Source: Vicinamibacterales bacterium (GTDB lineage Bacteria > Acidobacteriota > Vicinamibacteria > Vicinamibacterales > UBA2999). Taken from it: a DNA stretch of 64,000 nt. The stretch spans positions 372,001-436,000 of the forward strand of contig JBAZYO010000003.1 of the NCBI GenBank assembly GCA_041659285.1, read 5' to 3'. The translations under genes and the position numbers were made by a program. The notes under the pieces are model-generated. The model was not told where the DNA came from, did no database searches, and was given only the letters and a program-made list of their open reading frames with translations. Below, piece after piece: positions 44,435 through 55,606 of the stretch (position 1 is its first letter; each line of letters opens with the position of its first letter).

Positions 44435-45715
44435 ATGGCCAACGACTTTGCATTCGAGATGGCGGCGTCGGCCGTCCGGTTCGGCGCCGGTGTCACGCGC
44501 GAGGTGGGCGCGGACCTTGCCGAACTGGGCGTCACCAACGTGCTCGTGATCACCGACCCGGTCCTGCGCGTCCTGGCCCCGGTGCGAACGGTGTTGGAGT
44601 CGCTCGACGCCAATCGCATTCCATTCGTGCTCTACGACCGGGTCCGCATCGAACCGAGCGACGAGTCGTTCCTGGACGCGATTGCCTTCGCCCGGCGGCA
44701 GCCGTTCGACGCCATTGTCGCCGTGGGCGGCGGATCCACGATCGACACCGCGAAGGCGGTCAACCTCTACACGACGTATCCGCCCGCCGACTTTCTCGAC
44801 TACGTGAATCCGCCGATCGGCAAGGGCCTCCCGGTGCCGGGGCCGTTGAAGCCGCTGATCGCGATCCCCACCACCGCGGGCACGGGCAGCGAAACCACCG
44901 GCGTCACCATTTTCGACCTCAGCCGCATGCACGCCAAGACCGGCATCGCGAGCCGCCGGTTGAAGCCCACGCTGGGCCTGCTCGATCCGGACAACACCAG
45001 GACGATGCCGCCGGAGGTGGCGGCGTCAACGGGCCTCGACATCCTCAGCCACGCCATCGAGTCGTTCACGGCGTTGCCGTTCACCGGCCGGCCGCTGCCC
45101 GAGCGGCCGGCGCTGCGGCCCGCGTACCAAGGGTCGAATCCGATCAGCGATATCTGGTCGCTGCAGGCCCTGCGCATGGTCTCGGAGTTCATCGTCCGGG
45201 CGGTCGAGGACCCGTCGGATGACGAAGCGCGGGCCAACATGCTGCTGGCGGCGTCGTACGCCGGCGTGGGGTTTGGCAACGCCGGCGTGCACCTGCCGCA
45301 CGGCATGTCGTACCCGGTGTCGGGCCGCGTCAAGAGCTACCACGCCGCCGGCTACGCCGCGGATCATCCGCTGGTGCCGCACGGCTTCTCGGTGATCCTC
45401 AACGCCCCCGCGGTGTTTCGCTTTACCGCGCCCTCCACGCCGGCCCGCCACCTGCAAGCCGCCGAGGCGCTGGGCGTCGATGTCTCGCGGGCGAAGGCGG
45501 ACGATGCGGGGCGCATTCTTGCCGATCGCATCACGTGGTTCATGCAGCGGCTGAAGACGCCGAACGGGCTGGCGGCGCTCGGCTACACCACCTCGGACAT
45601 CCCGGACCTCGTCGCCGGCACGCTGCCGCAACACCGCGTCACGAAGCTGTCGCCGCGCCCGGCCGGCCCCGAGGAGTTGAGCCGGCTCTTCGAAGACGCG
45701 ATGGTCGCGTGGTAG
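44435..45715 (+). CDS. Iron-containing alcohol dehydrogenase, hydroxyacid-oxoacid transhydrogenase (ADHFE1) type
   Basis: 426 residues. The group-III fold has the NAD motif GGGSTIDTAKAVN and metal ligands in GLDILSHAIES, GVHLPHGMSYP and HPLVPHGFSV. The insert RPAYQGSNPISDIWSLQALRM is characteristic of the ADHFE1/HOT branch, which couples oxidation of 4-hydroxybutyrate to reduction of 2-oxoglutarate. Substrate is inferred from that branch. Cytoplasmic; divergent from the SCO gene and followed 10 nt later by the DUF72 gene. Confidence 0.88.
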   Translation: MANDFAFEMAASAVRFGAGVTREVGADLAELGVTNVLVITDPVLRVLAPVRTVLESLDANRIPFVLYDRVRIEPSDESFLDAIAFARRQPFDAIVAVGGGSTIDTAKAVNLYTTYPPADFLDYVNPPIGKGLPVPGPLKPLIAIPTTAGTGSETTGVTIFDLSRMHAKTGIASRRLKPTLGLLDPDNTRTMPPEVAASTGLDILSHAIESFTALPFTGRPLPERPALRPAYQGSNPISDIWSLQALRMVSEFIVRAVEDPSDDEARANMLLAASYAGVGFGNAGVHLPHGMSYPVSGRVKSYHAAGYAADHPLVPHGFSVILNAPAVFRFTAPSTPARHLQAAEALGVDVSRAKADDAGRILADRITWFMQRLKTPNGLAALGYTTSDIPDLVAGTLPQHRVTKLSPRPAGPEELSRLFEDAMVAW

Positions 45716-45725
45716 CGTACCGCGC

Positions 45726-46439
45726 ATGATTCTCGTCGGGACCAGCGGCTACAACTACCCGGAGTGGAAGGGCAGTTTCTATCCGGCGGACCTGGCCGCA
45801 TCGAAGATGTTGCCGTTCTACGCCAGCAAGTTCCGCACGGTCGAGATCAACTACACGTTCTACCGCATGCCGACGTCGAAGATCGTCAACGGCTGGGCGG
45901 CGCAAGTGCCGGCCGGGTTCCGGTTCACGCTGAAGGCGCCGAAGCGCATCACCCACGACAAGCGCCTGCGCGCCGCGGACGTGGCGGATGCGCTGCGCGC
46001 GTTCGTGTCGGTGGCCGGCGAGCTCGGGCCGCGCCTGGCGGCGCTCCTGTTCCAGTTGCCGCCGAACTTGAAGAAGGACATCGGGCTGCTGTCGGAATTC
46101 CTGTCGCTGCTGCCGCCCAGGACCACGGCCGCCTTCGAGTTCCGCCACGCGTCGTGGCTGGATGACGAGGTCTACGCCGCGCTCACGGCGCGCAACATCG
46201 CTCTGTGCATCGCCGACAGCGAAGCGCGGCAAACCCCGGCCGTCGCCACCGCCAACTACGCCTACCTCCGCCTGCGCGACGAAGGCTACGGCGATGCCGA
46301 CATCGCGCGGTGGACCGAGACCGCCAAACAACTGGATGCCACCTGCTCCGATGTGTTCGTGTATTTCAAGCACGAGGATGAAGGCAAGGGAGCGGCGTTC
46401 GGACAACAGATGCTTCGTAATTTAGGGATGGTTGAATGA
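45726..46439 (+). CDS. DUF72 family protein
   Basis: 237 residues, full length for DUF72 (YecE-like), a TIM-barrel family. Conserved N-terminus ILVGTSGYNYPEWKGSFYP and segments FYRMPTS, FRFTLKAPKRITH and AAFEFRHASW. Biochemical role unknown. Cytoplasmic. It lies 10 nt after the alcohol dehydrogenase gene and its stop overlaps the amidase start (ATGA), so the three genes are likely an operon. Confidence 0.93.
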   Translation: MILVGTSGYNYPEWKGSFYPADLAASKMLPFYASKFRTVEINYTFYRMPTSKIVNGWAAQVPAGFRFTLKAPKRITHDKRLRAADVADALRAFVSVAGELGPRLAALLFQLPPNLKKDIGLLSEFLSLLPPRTTAAFEFRHASWLDDEVYAALTARNIALCIADSEARQTPAVATANYAYLRLRDEGYGDADIARWTETAKQLDATCSDVFVYFKHEDEGKGAAFGQQMLRNLGMVE

Positions 46440-48013
46440 TGAATCGATGGTTGATTGCGGGCGTGGTGGTGCTGGCTGGTTGCTCGTCAACTCCACCAAC
46501 AACCACGCCTCCCCCTGTTCCCACACTCGACGTCGTCGAGTTGAGCGCGACCGATGCCAAGGCACGAATGGCGTCCGGCGAGCTCACCTCGCTCGCGCTG
46601 ACCCAGGCGTATCTCGATCGCATTGCGAAGGTGGATGACGCGGGCCCGGCGTTGGCCGCCGTGATCGAGATCAACCCGCAGGCCGTGGCCGAAGCGACGG
46701 CGCGCGACGCCGAGCGCAAGGCCGGCACGATCCGTGGTCCGCTCCACGGCATTCCGGTGCTGCTGAAGGACAACATCGACGCCGCCGGCATGGTGAACTC
46801 CGCCGGCTCGCTGGCGCTGGCCGACAACAAGCCCGCGAACGATGCCTTCCTGGTCGCGCGCCTGCGGGCGTCGGGCGCGGTGATTCTCGGCAAGACCAAC
46901 CTCAGTGAGTGGGCCAATTTCCGCTCGACGCGGTCGTCGTCCGGCTGGAGCTCGAGGGGCGGACAAACGAAGAACCCGTACGTGCTGGATCGCAACCCCT
47001 GCGGTTCGAGCTCGGGGACGGGTGCGGCAATTGCCGCGAGCCTCGGCGCGATTGGCGTCGGCACCGAGACCGACGGCAGCATCATCTGCCCGGCGTCGGT
47101 GAACGGCATCGCCGGCCTCAAGCCAACGGTGGGCCTGGTCAGCCGCAACGGCATCATTCCAATTTCGGTTTCACAAGACACGGCGGGGCCGATGGCGAGA
47201 ACGGTGTCTGACGTGGCGCTGATGCTTAACGGCATGGCCGCGGTGGACGTGACGGACCCGTCGGGTCCCGCTGCGGAGGGCAGGATCGCCGCGGACTACA
47301 CGACCTTCCTGAAGGCCGATGCGGTGAAGGGCAAGCGCTTTGGCGTGGTGCGGCAGGCGATGGGGTATCACCCGGACGTGGACGCCTCCATGACCAGGGC
47401 CATCGACGCGCTGAAGGCCGCGGGCGCGGAGGTGATCGACGTCAAGATCGCCACCTACAACGCCTGGAACGACCCCGAGTTCAGCGTGCTGCTCTACGAA
47501 TTCAAGGATGGGCTCAACGCCTACTTGAAGAAGAGCGGCTCGCCGCAGTCGTCGCTCGAGGCGTTAATCGCGTGGAACAAGGCGAACGCCCCTAAAGCGA
47601 TGCCGTTCTTCGGGCAGGAGATCTTCGAACAGGCGCAGGCCAAGGGCCCGTTGAGCGACGCGGCCTACAAGAAGGCGCGCGCCGAGGCGCGCCGGCTGGC
47701 GGGGAAGGATGGTCTGCTGGCCGCGCTCGCCAAGGACAAGCTCGACGCCCTGATTGCCCCCAGCCTGTCGCCGGCGTGGCCGACGGATCACGTGCTGGGC
47801 GATCACTTCGTGGGCGCGGGCTACGGCATGTCGGCGGTCGCCGGCACGCCCAGCCTGACCGTACCGATTGGCGACAGCCAGGGCCTGCCGCTCGGCGTGA
47901 CGTTCATGGGGCCGGCCTACAGCGAGGGTGAGTTGATCGGGTTCGGTTACGCGCTCGAGCAGGCGACACGGGCGCGCAAGGCGCCCGAATACAAGGCTAC
48001 CCTCGCGCCCTAG
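46436..48013 (+). CDS. Lipoprotein amidase (amidase-signature family)
   Basis: 525 residues. A lipobox (VLAGC) is followed by a Thr/Pro linker. The amidase-signature catalytic triad is present: Lys in VLLKDNID (near 111), and two Ser in CGSSSGTGAAIAASLGAIGVGTETDGS (near 189-214). The family hydrolyses amides by Ser-cisSer-Lys chemistry. Periplasmic amide or peptide-like substrates are likely. Two ATGs in a row at 46436 and 46439. It ends overlapping the convergent 146-residue gene by 17 nt. Confidence 0.92.
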   Translation: MMNRWLIAGVVVLAGCSSTPPTTTPPPVPTLDVVELSATDAKARMASGELTSLALTQAYLDRIAKVDDAGPALAAVIEINPQAVAEATARDAERKAGTIRGPLHGIPVLLKDNIDAAGMVNSAGSLALADNKPANDAFLVARLRASGAVILGKTNLSEWANFRSTRSSSGWSSRGGQTKNPYVLDRNPCGSSSGTGAAIAASLGAIGVGTETDGSIICPASVNGIAGLKPTVGLVSRNGIIPISVSQDTAGPMARTVSDVALMLNGMAAVDVTDPSGPAAEGRIAADYTTFLKADAVKGKRFGVVRQAMGYHPDVDASMTRAIDALKAAGAEVIDVKIATYNAWNDPEFSVLLYEFKDGLNAYLKKSGSPQSSLEALIAWNKANAPKAMPFFGQEIFEQAQAKGPLSDAAYKKARAEARRLAGKDGLLAALAKDKLDALIAPSLSPAWPTDHVLGDHFVGAGYGMSAVAGTPSLTVPIGDSQGLPLGVTFMGPAYSEGELIGFGYALEQATRARKAPEYKATLAP

Positions 48014-48437
48014 AGCGCCGGCTGCGGCGGGTGAACGGCAGCGAGAACAGCGGCCACCGGTAACGGATCGAGATGACCGCGCCGGACTTCATTCGCGGGG
48101 CCTCAGCGGCCGGGCGCGCCGCCGGGGCAACGGCCTTCAGTTTGTCCGCGACCCGGGACGCCAGCGCATCCAGGATCTCCGGCGTGAAGGTCAGCACGCT
48201 GATTTCGCGGCGAGGGAAGGGCGGCGTGCCGGGCGGATCGGTCGAGCGCCGGCGTTTGACGGGAAGGCACGAGTCGATGGCTTCGAGCGCGGAATCCAAC
48301 TCCGGTTGCCAATCGAGCGCTAGCTCCTCGCCGGTGGGCGGGAGTTCCAGGACGGGGGCGTCCGGTTCTTCATAGGATTGCACCTCTTCGCCCGGCAGGG
48401 AGGCGGGTGTCGCCTCGGCTGAGCTGGGTGCCATCAT
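47997..48437 (-). CDS. Hypothetical protein with acidic N-terminus and basic tail
   Basis: 146 residues. Acidic and proline-rich first half, then REISVLTFTPEILDALASRVADKL, a helix often seen at the ends of acidobacterial regulatory proteins, and a basic tail (RYRWPLFSLPFTRRSRRSRARG). No signal peptide. Codon use fits the surrounding genes in this frame. Two ATGs at the start. Unknown function. Confidence 0.5.
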   Translation of the reverse strand: MMAPSSAEATPASLPGEEVQSYEEPDAPVLELPPTGEELALDWQPELDSALEAIDSCLPVKRRRSTDPPGTPPFPRREISVLTFTPEILDALASRVADKLKAVAPAARPAAEAPRMKSGAVISIRYRWPLFSLPFTRRSRRSRARG

Positions 48438-48505
48438 GGTAGGCGTATCGGCCCACCCCGCTGCCGGGATTAGGCCGCATGCGCCAGACCTCAGCTACCC
48501 GTCAG

Positions 48506-48877
48506 CTACTTGCGCGCAACCGCCGACCAGGTGCCGGTTGCGAGGCCGCCGTAGTCGGCTTCGCCTTCCATCTTGGTCTTGTCGATCTTGCCCATGTAGG
48601 TAATCACCATGGGCGAGCCGTTGTAGGCGATGGTGATCACGAGCGTGATCTTGGAGCCTTCGACGGCCACGCTGTCGTACGGGCGTTCGCCCTGCGGACT
48701 CTTGCCGACGGCCACCAGCTTGCCGGCTTCTTCCCGGACTTCGAGCACCGACTGGAACTCGCCTTCGGGCGAAATGGTGGTGATGTCCCACGCGCCGACG
48801 GCGGCGTTCTGGGCGTGGGCCGCGGCGGCGATCAGCAGGAGCGTGACACTCGCGACGGCGATTCGAAGAGCATTCAT
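48506..48877 (-). CDS. Small secreted protein of unknown function
   Basis: 123 residues. Signal peptide cleaved after AHAQ (residue 23), then a compact beta-rich domain (VGAWDITTISPEGEFQSVLEVREEAGKLVAVG; GLATGTWSAVARK) resembling small lipocalin-like periplasmic proteins that carry the motif GxWD. The ATG overlaps the stop of the YheT-like hydrolase gene by ATGA, so it is translated with it. Confidence 0.8.
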   Translation of the reverse strand: MNALRIAVASVTLLLIAAAAHAQNAAVGAWDITTISPEGEFQSVLEVREEAGKLVAVGKSPQGERPYDSVAVEGSKITLVITIAYNGSPMVITYMGKIDKTKMEGEADYGGLATGTWSAVARK

Positions 48878-49854
48878 AGTTGGTTCCTCAAAAAGTCCAC
48901 AACGGTTCGTTCCGCGAAGTAGCCATCATAACCGTTTGCCTGCTCGACAAAGGCGCAGTGGCCCCCATGGGAGGTCACTACGGTGGTGATGTGGGGATTG
49001 TTCCGGACCGCCGGGGCGTCGAAGATGTGCGGCGGCACGAACGGGTCGTCCGCGGCGCTGAGAATCAGGGCCGGCCGGGCCACCTGATCGATGACCCGCA
49101 TGGCGCTGGCGCGGTGGTAGTAGTCGGACGCCCCCGCGAACCCGTGGTGCGGCGCCGTGTAGCGGTCGTCGAACGCCCGGATCGACCACACCTTCCACAA
49201 TCCAGACAGCTCGAACAGGCCGGGGTGCGCCCGGCCCTTGCGCCGCATGCGGCCCTGCAGGTTGCGGCAGAAGTTCCACTCGTAGATGCGGTTCTCACCC
49301 CGCTCGATCGACTGCATGCAGGCTTCCAGTTCGATCACCGGCGACACCGCGGCGAATGCCCGCACCTCCGGAAACTCCGCGGCGCCCAGCTCGCCGGCGA
49401 GCTTCATAGTGATGTTGCCGCCGAGTGAATACCCGGCGACGGCAAAGCGCGACAGGCCGTCACGATCGCGCAGTTCCCGCAGGACGAACAGCGGATCAGC
49501 GGTCAGGCCCGAGTGGTAGAGCCCGCGCGACAGGTGTTCGGTGCCGCCGCAGTTGCGCTGATTCAGCCGGACCACGTTGAAGCCGGCGGCGAAGGCCTTG
49601 TCGGCGAGGCCGCGCATGTAATGGGCCTCGCTCGACCCTTCCAGGCCGTGCAGCGCCAGCAGGGTCGGCGCCGAGGCGCGGTCCGGCTGCCAGTTGCAGT
49701 GGGCCAGCACGCGGGCGTCCGGGGCGACGTCGAAGTAGCGAGACTCGGCGGCGGCGAGTGCCGGAAAGGTCCGGCGGCGCGCCCACGCGTAGAGCGTCAT
49801 CTTGTGCCCGCCGGCCCAGCGCGGAAGTGGGGTGTAAGAGGCGATGTCTCCAAT
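48874..49854 (-). CDS. YheT-type alpha/beta hydrolase
   Basis: 326 residues if initiated at ATT 49854, otherwise from TTG 49920 or ATG 49800. The family-conserved N-terminus YTPLPRWAGGHKMTLYAW lies upstream of the 49800 ATG, so that start is too short, while the TTG lies 49 nt inside the divergent gene. Hydrolase motifs: LLALHGLEGSS, the nucleophile elbow AGYSLGGN, DDPFVPPH and a final GGHCAF. AB-hydrolase_4 family, ester hydrolases of unknown substrate. The next gene overlaps by ATGA. Confidence 0.88.
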   Translation of the reverse strand: MGDIASYTPLPRWAGGHKMTLYAWARRRTFPALAAAESRYFDVAPDARVLAHCNWQPDRASAPTLLALHGLEGSSEAHYMRGLADKAFAAGFNVVRLNQRNCGGTEHLSRGLYHSGLTADPLFVLRELRDRDGLSRFAVAGYSLGGNITMKLAGELGAAEFPEVRAFAAVSPVIELEACMQSIERGENRIYEWNFCRNLQGRMRRKGRAHPGLFELSGLWKVWSIRAFDDRYTAPHHGFAGASDYYHRASAMRVIDQVARPALILSAADDPFVPPHIFDAPAVRNNPHITTVVTSHGGHCAFVEQANGYDGYFAERTVVDFLRNQL

Positions 49855-49859
49855 TTTGG

Positions 49860-49866
49860 CATAATG
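49860..49866. promoter_or_regulatory. Overlapping divergent -10 boxes of YheT and oligopeptidase genes
   Basis: CATAATG reads CATAAT on plus (49860-49865), 6 nt before ATG 49872. It reads CATTAT on minus (49866-49861), 6 nt before the in-frame ATT at 49854. The geometry repeats that at 24815-24822. Confidence 0.5.
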
Positions 49867-49871
49867 CGCCC

Positions 49872-51998
<2,127 letters not shown>

Positions 51999-52011
51999 TC
52001 CAGGGCCACAG

Positions 52012-52214
52012 ATGACGCCGATAACGCAGACGAGAACGGCAGCCGGCGCGCGCTTTGCGCGCGCGAAGCGATGGCCCGCGGCCGCGGCTCGCAAGCCGCT
52101 CAGCAGACGGTCGATGCGGCTTGTGAGCCGTGGCCACGGGCCATCGTCGGCGGCTCCGCCGCCGGGCTGCCGTTGGTGCCTCGGTATCCGTGTAATCTGT
52201 GTAATCTGCGGCTA
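52012..52214. repeat. MITE-like large imperfect palindrome
   Basis: Inner arms 52071-52099 and 52116-52144 pair at 26 of 29 positions. The arms extend outward with further matches (CGGCTGCCGTT) and side hairpins CGCGCTTTGCGCG and GGCGGCTCCGCC. The outer ends carry CCACAGATGACG and AATCTGTGTAATCTGCGG, also in inverted orientation. It fills the gap between the oligopeptidase and amidohydrolase genes. Confidence 0.75.
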
Positions 52215-52256
52215 AACTGAGTGCCGTCATTCACTTGGCGCGGTGGAGGAGTTGCA

Positions 52257-53846
52257 ATGAATTTGAAGCATGTGTGTGTGATGGTGGGCTTATCGGTGGT
52301 GATGGCCGGCGCGCCCGCGGCGGCCCAGACCAACGCGAAGCTGTCGGGCTACAAGACCGAAGCGGTCAAGGGCGTCGACGAGATGGCGAAGCTCGCCCAG
52401 GAGATGGTGGACTCGGTGTTCAGCTTCGGCGAGCTGGGCATGCAGGAGGTCGAAACCTCGCGCTACCTGACCGGGCAGCTCGAGAAGTTCGGCTTCAAGA
52501 TCCAGCGCGGGGTCGCCGGCATGCCCACCGCCTGGGTGGCCACCTACGGCTCCGGCAAGCCGGTGATTGCCATGGGCTCCGACATCGATGGCATCCCGCA
52601 GGCGTCGCAGAAGCCCGGCGTGGCCTACCCGGATCCGATCATCGCCGGCGCGCCCGGTCATGGCGAAGGCCACAACACCGGCATGCCGATGAACATCATT
52701 GCCGCGATCGCGGTGAAGCGGATCATGGAGCGCGACAAGCTGCCGGGCACTCTCATGTTGTGGCCCGGTGTGGCGGAGGAGCAGCTGGCGTCGAAGGCCT
52801 GGTACGTCCGCGACGGCATCTTCAAGGACGTGGACGTGGTCCTCTTCAGCCACGTCGGCAACAACCTCGGCGTGTCGTGGGGCGAAGGCGGCGGCAACGG
52901 CATGGTGTCGGTGGAGTACACCTTCGAAGGCGAGACCGCGCACAGCGCCGGTGCGCCCTGGCGCGGCCGCTCGGCGCTCGACGCCGTCGAGTTGATGAGC
53001 GTGGGCTGGCAGTACCGGCGTGAACACCTCCGCCTGTCGCAGCGTTCGCACGCGGTCGTCACCAACGGCGGCGACCAGCCCAACGTGGTCCCGCGCAACG
53101 CCAGCATCTGGTTCTACTTCCGCGAAACCGACCAGCCGCACATCAAGGAGCTGTGGGAGATCGGCGACAAGGTGGCGGAGGGCGCGGCGCTGATGACCAA
53201 CACCAAGTGGTCGTCCCGCATTCTCGGCACGGCCTACCCGCAGCACATGAACAAGACGGTCGCCGAAACGATGTACGAAAACATCAAGACGGTTGGCTTG
53301 CCGGCCTGGAGCGAGGCTGACCAGACGCTGGCCAAGGCGCTGCAGAAGGAACTGGGCAACGCCACGATCGAGGGGCTGCCGACCAAGCTCGGCAACCTGG
53401 GCGTGCCCAATCCCGATCGCGAGAACATGGGCGGCGGCTCCGACGACATCGGCGACGTGTCGTGGAATTACCCGACGGTGACGCTGCGCTACCCGGCCAA
53501 CATCCCCGGGCTGCCGGGCCACAACTGGTCGAGCGCGATCGCCAGCGCGACGCCGATTGCCCACAAGGGCGTGGTCGCCGGCGCCAAGGTGCAGGCCATG
53601 ACCGTGCTGGACCTGCTGACGCGGCCGGAACTGGTGAAGCAGGCGTGGGACTACTTCAACACCGTCCAGACCAAGGACGTGAAGTACATCCCGTTCCTCA
53701 GGAAAGACACGCCGCCGCCGACGCACCTGAACGCCAACATCCTCGCCAAGTACCGCGACGAGATGAAGAAGTACTACTACGACCCGACCAAATTCGGGAC
53801 CTACCTGGAACAGCTCGGCATCAAGTACCCGACGGTCCGTCAGTAG
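52257..53846 (+). CDS. Secreted M20-family amidohydrolase (AbgB-like), copy 1
   Basis: 529 residues from ATG 52257, with GGTGGAGGAG upstream. Signal peptide ends at AAAQT. The metallo-amidohydrolase motifs are GSDIDGIP, GHGEGHNTGMP, PGVAEE, LFSHVG and GHNWSS, so the metal site looks complete, and a dimerisation lid lies at about 215-330 (EYTFEGETAHSAGAPWRGRSA). Related to aminobenzoyl-glutamate and aminoacylase-type enzymes; the exact substrate is unknown. Nearly the same protein is encoded immediately downstream, with identical length. Confidence 0.92.
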   Translation: MNLKHVCVMVGLSVVMAGAPAAAQTNAKLSGYKTEAVKGVDEMAKLAQEMVDSVFSFGELGMQEVETSRYLTGQLEKFGFKIQRGVAGMPTAWVATYGSGKPVIAMGSDIDGIPQASQKPGVAYPDPIIAGAPGHGEGHNTGMPMNIIAAIAVKRIMERDKLPGTLMLWPGVAEEQLASKAWYVRDGIFKDVDVVLFSHVGNNLGVSWGEGGGNGMVSVEYTFEGETAHSAGAPWRGRSALDAVELMSVGWQYRREHLRLSQRSHAVVTNGGDQPNVVPRNASIWFYFRETDQPHIKELWEIGDKVAEGAALMTNTKWSSRILGTAYPQHMNKTVAETMYENIKTVGLPAWSEADQTLAKALQKELGNATIEGLPTKLGNLGVPNPDRENMGGGSDDIGDVSWNYPTVTLRYPANIPGLPGHNWSSAIASATPIAHKGVVAGAKVQAMTVLDLLTRPELVKQAWDYFNTVQTKDVKYIPFLRKDTPPPTHLNANILAKYRDEMKKYYYDPTKFGTYLEQLGIKYPTVRQ

Positions 53847-53864
53847 AAGACAAACAGGAGATCA

Positions 53865-53924
53865 GGAGAACAAGAGGTCAGGAGCCTTGATCAAGATGCT
53901 CCTGACCTCTTGGTCTCCTTTTTT
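53865..53924 (+). terminator. Strong intrinsic terminator
   Basis: Arms 53865-53885 and 53898-53918 pair over 21 positions with one mismatch, loop of 12 nt, followed by six T (53919-53924). Transcription of copy 1 therefore stops before copy 2, which must have its own promoter or depend on readthrough. Confidence 0.85.
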
Positions 53925-53950
53925 CGTGCATCAAGAATCACGGAGAGTTC

Positions 53951-55540
53951 ATGACGCGTACGCGACGTTCGATAGTGGTCACCCTCATGATGCTGCTGGG
54001 CACGATTCCGGCAGCTGCTCAAGACACAGCCAAGCTGGCCGAGTACAAAAAGGAAGCGGTCAAGGGCGTTGACGAGATGGCCAAGCTGGCGCAGGAGATG
54101 GTCGATTCCGTCTTCAGCTTCGGCGAGCTGGGCATGCAGGAAGTCGAGACCTCGAAGTACCTCACCGCGCAGCTCGAGAAGTTCGGCTTCAAGGTCACGC
54201 GCGGCCAGTCGGGGATGCCGACGGCGTGGGTGGCGACCTATGGATCCGGCAAGCCGGTGATCGCGCTCGGCTCCGACATCGACGGCATTCCGCAGTCGTC
54301 GCAGAAGCCGGGCGTGGCGTATCACGACCCGATCATCGAAGGCGCGCCCGGGCATGGCGAAGGCCACAACACCGGCATGCCGCTCAACATCATCGCCGCC
54401 ATCGCCGTGAAGAAGATCATGGAGCGCGACAAACTGCCCGGCACCATCATGCTGTGGCCGGGCGTCGCCGAAGAGCTGGTGGCGTCGAAGGCGTGGTTCG
54501 TCCGGGACGGCATGTTCAAGGACGTGGACGTCAACCTCTTCACCCACGTCGGCGCCAATCTCAGCACGAGCTGGGGCCAGCAGGGCGGCACCGGCCTCGT
54601 CTCGATCGAGTACACGTTCGAGGGCGAGACGGCGCACAGCGCCAGCGCCCCGTGGCGCGGCCGCTCGGCGCTCGACGCGGTCGAGTTGATGAGCGTGGGC
54701 TGGCAGTACCGCCGCGAGCACCTGCGCCTGTCGCAGCGCTCGCATTCGATTATCACCAACGGCGGCGACCAGCCGAACGTGGTCCCGCGCAACGCCAGCA
54801 TCTGGTTCTACTTCCGCGAGATCGATCAGCCGCACATCAAGGAACTGGTCGAGATCGGCAACAAGATGGCGGAAGGCGCGGCCCTGATGACCAACACCAA
54901 GGTCACCTCGCGCATCCTCGGCACGGCGTATCCGCGCCACATGAACAAGGTCGTCGCCGAGACGATGTGGGCGAACATCCAGGCCGTGGGCCTGCCGGCC
55001 TGGAGCGAGCAGGATCAGGCGCTGGCGAAGGGACTGCAGAAGGAACTTGGCAATGCCACGCAGAACGGCCTCGCGGTGAAGCTCGGTGAGCTGGGCAAGC
55101 CGGTGGCGCTCGAAGACAACAACGGCGGCGGCTCCGACGACATCGGCGACATCTCGTGGAACATGCCGGCCATCACGCTGAGCTACCCGGCGAACATCCC
55201 CGGCCTGCCCGGCCACAACTGGTCGAGCGGCATCGCCAGCGCGACGCCCATCGCCCACAAGGGCGTGGTCGCCGGTGCCAAGGCGCAGGCGATGACCGTG
55301 TTGGATCTGCTGACCAAGCCTGAACTGGTGAAGCAGGCCTGGGCCTACTTCAACGACGTGCAGACCAAGGACGTGAAGTACATCCCGTTCATCACCAGGG
55401 ACACGCCGGCGCCGACGCACCTGAACAAGGCGATCTTGGAGAAGTACCGCGAGGAGATGAAGAAGTATTACTACGACCCGACGAAGTTCGGGACCTACCT
55501 CGAGCAGTTGGGCATCAAGTACCCAACGCTGCGGCAGTAA
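53951..55540 (+). CDS. Secreted M20-family amidohydrolase (AbgB-like), copy 2
   Basis: 529 residues. Signal peptide ends at AAAQD; CGGAGAG precedes the ATG. The same metal motifs as copy 1 are retained, and long stretches are identical (VKGVDEMAKLAQEMVDSVF, LEQLGIKYPT). Differences cluster around residues 85-100, 190-205 and 400-415, near the lid and metal site, so substrate range may differ. It is a tandem duplicate of the preceding gene, with its own terminator. Confidence 0.92.
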   Translation: MTRTRRSIVVTLMMLLGTIPAAAQDTAKLAEYKKEAVKGVDEMAKLAQEMVDSVFSFGELGMQEVETSKYLTAQLEKFGFKVTRGQSGMPTAWVATYGSGKPVIALGSDIDGIPQSSQKPGVAYHDPIIEGAPGHGEGHNTGMPLNIIAAIAVKKIMERDKLPGTIMLWPGVAEELVASKAWFVRDGMFKDVDVNLFTHVGANLSTSWGQQGGTGLVSIEYTFEGETAHSASAPWRGRSALDAVELMSVGWQYRREHLRLSQRSHSIITNGGDQPNVVPRNASIWFYFREIDQPHIKELVEIGNKMAEGAALMTNTKVTSRILGTAYPRHMNKVVAETMWANIQAVGLPAWSEQDQALAKGLQKELGNATQNGLAVKLGELGKPVALEDNNGGGSDDIGDISWNMPAITLSYPANIPGLPGHNWSSGIASATPIAHKGVVAGAKAQAMTVLDLLTKPELVKQAWAYFNDVQTKDVKYIPFITRDTPAPTHLNKAILEKYREEMKKYYYDPTKFGTYLEQLGIKYPTLRQ

Positions 55541-55558
55541 CGAACGCTGACAGGACTC

Positions 55559-55598
55559 CAGGAGGCCAGAAGCCGATCTTCTGGCCTCCTGTTCTATT
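55559..55598 (+). terminator. Intrinsic terminator after M20 copy 2
   Basis: CAGGAGGCCAGAAG (55559-55572) pairs perfectly with CTTCTGGCCTCCTG (55578-55591) over 14 bp, followed by TTCTATTT. It also faces the convergent collagen-like gene. Confidence 0.8.
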
Positions 55599-55606
55599 TG
55601 CCGGCT

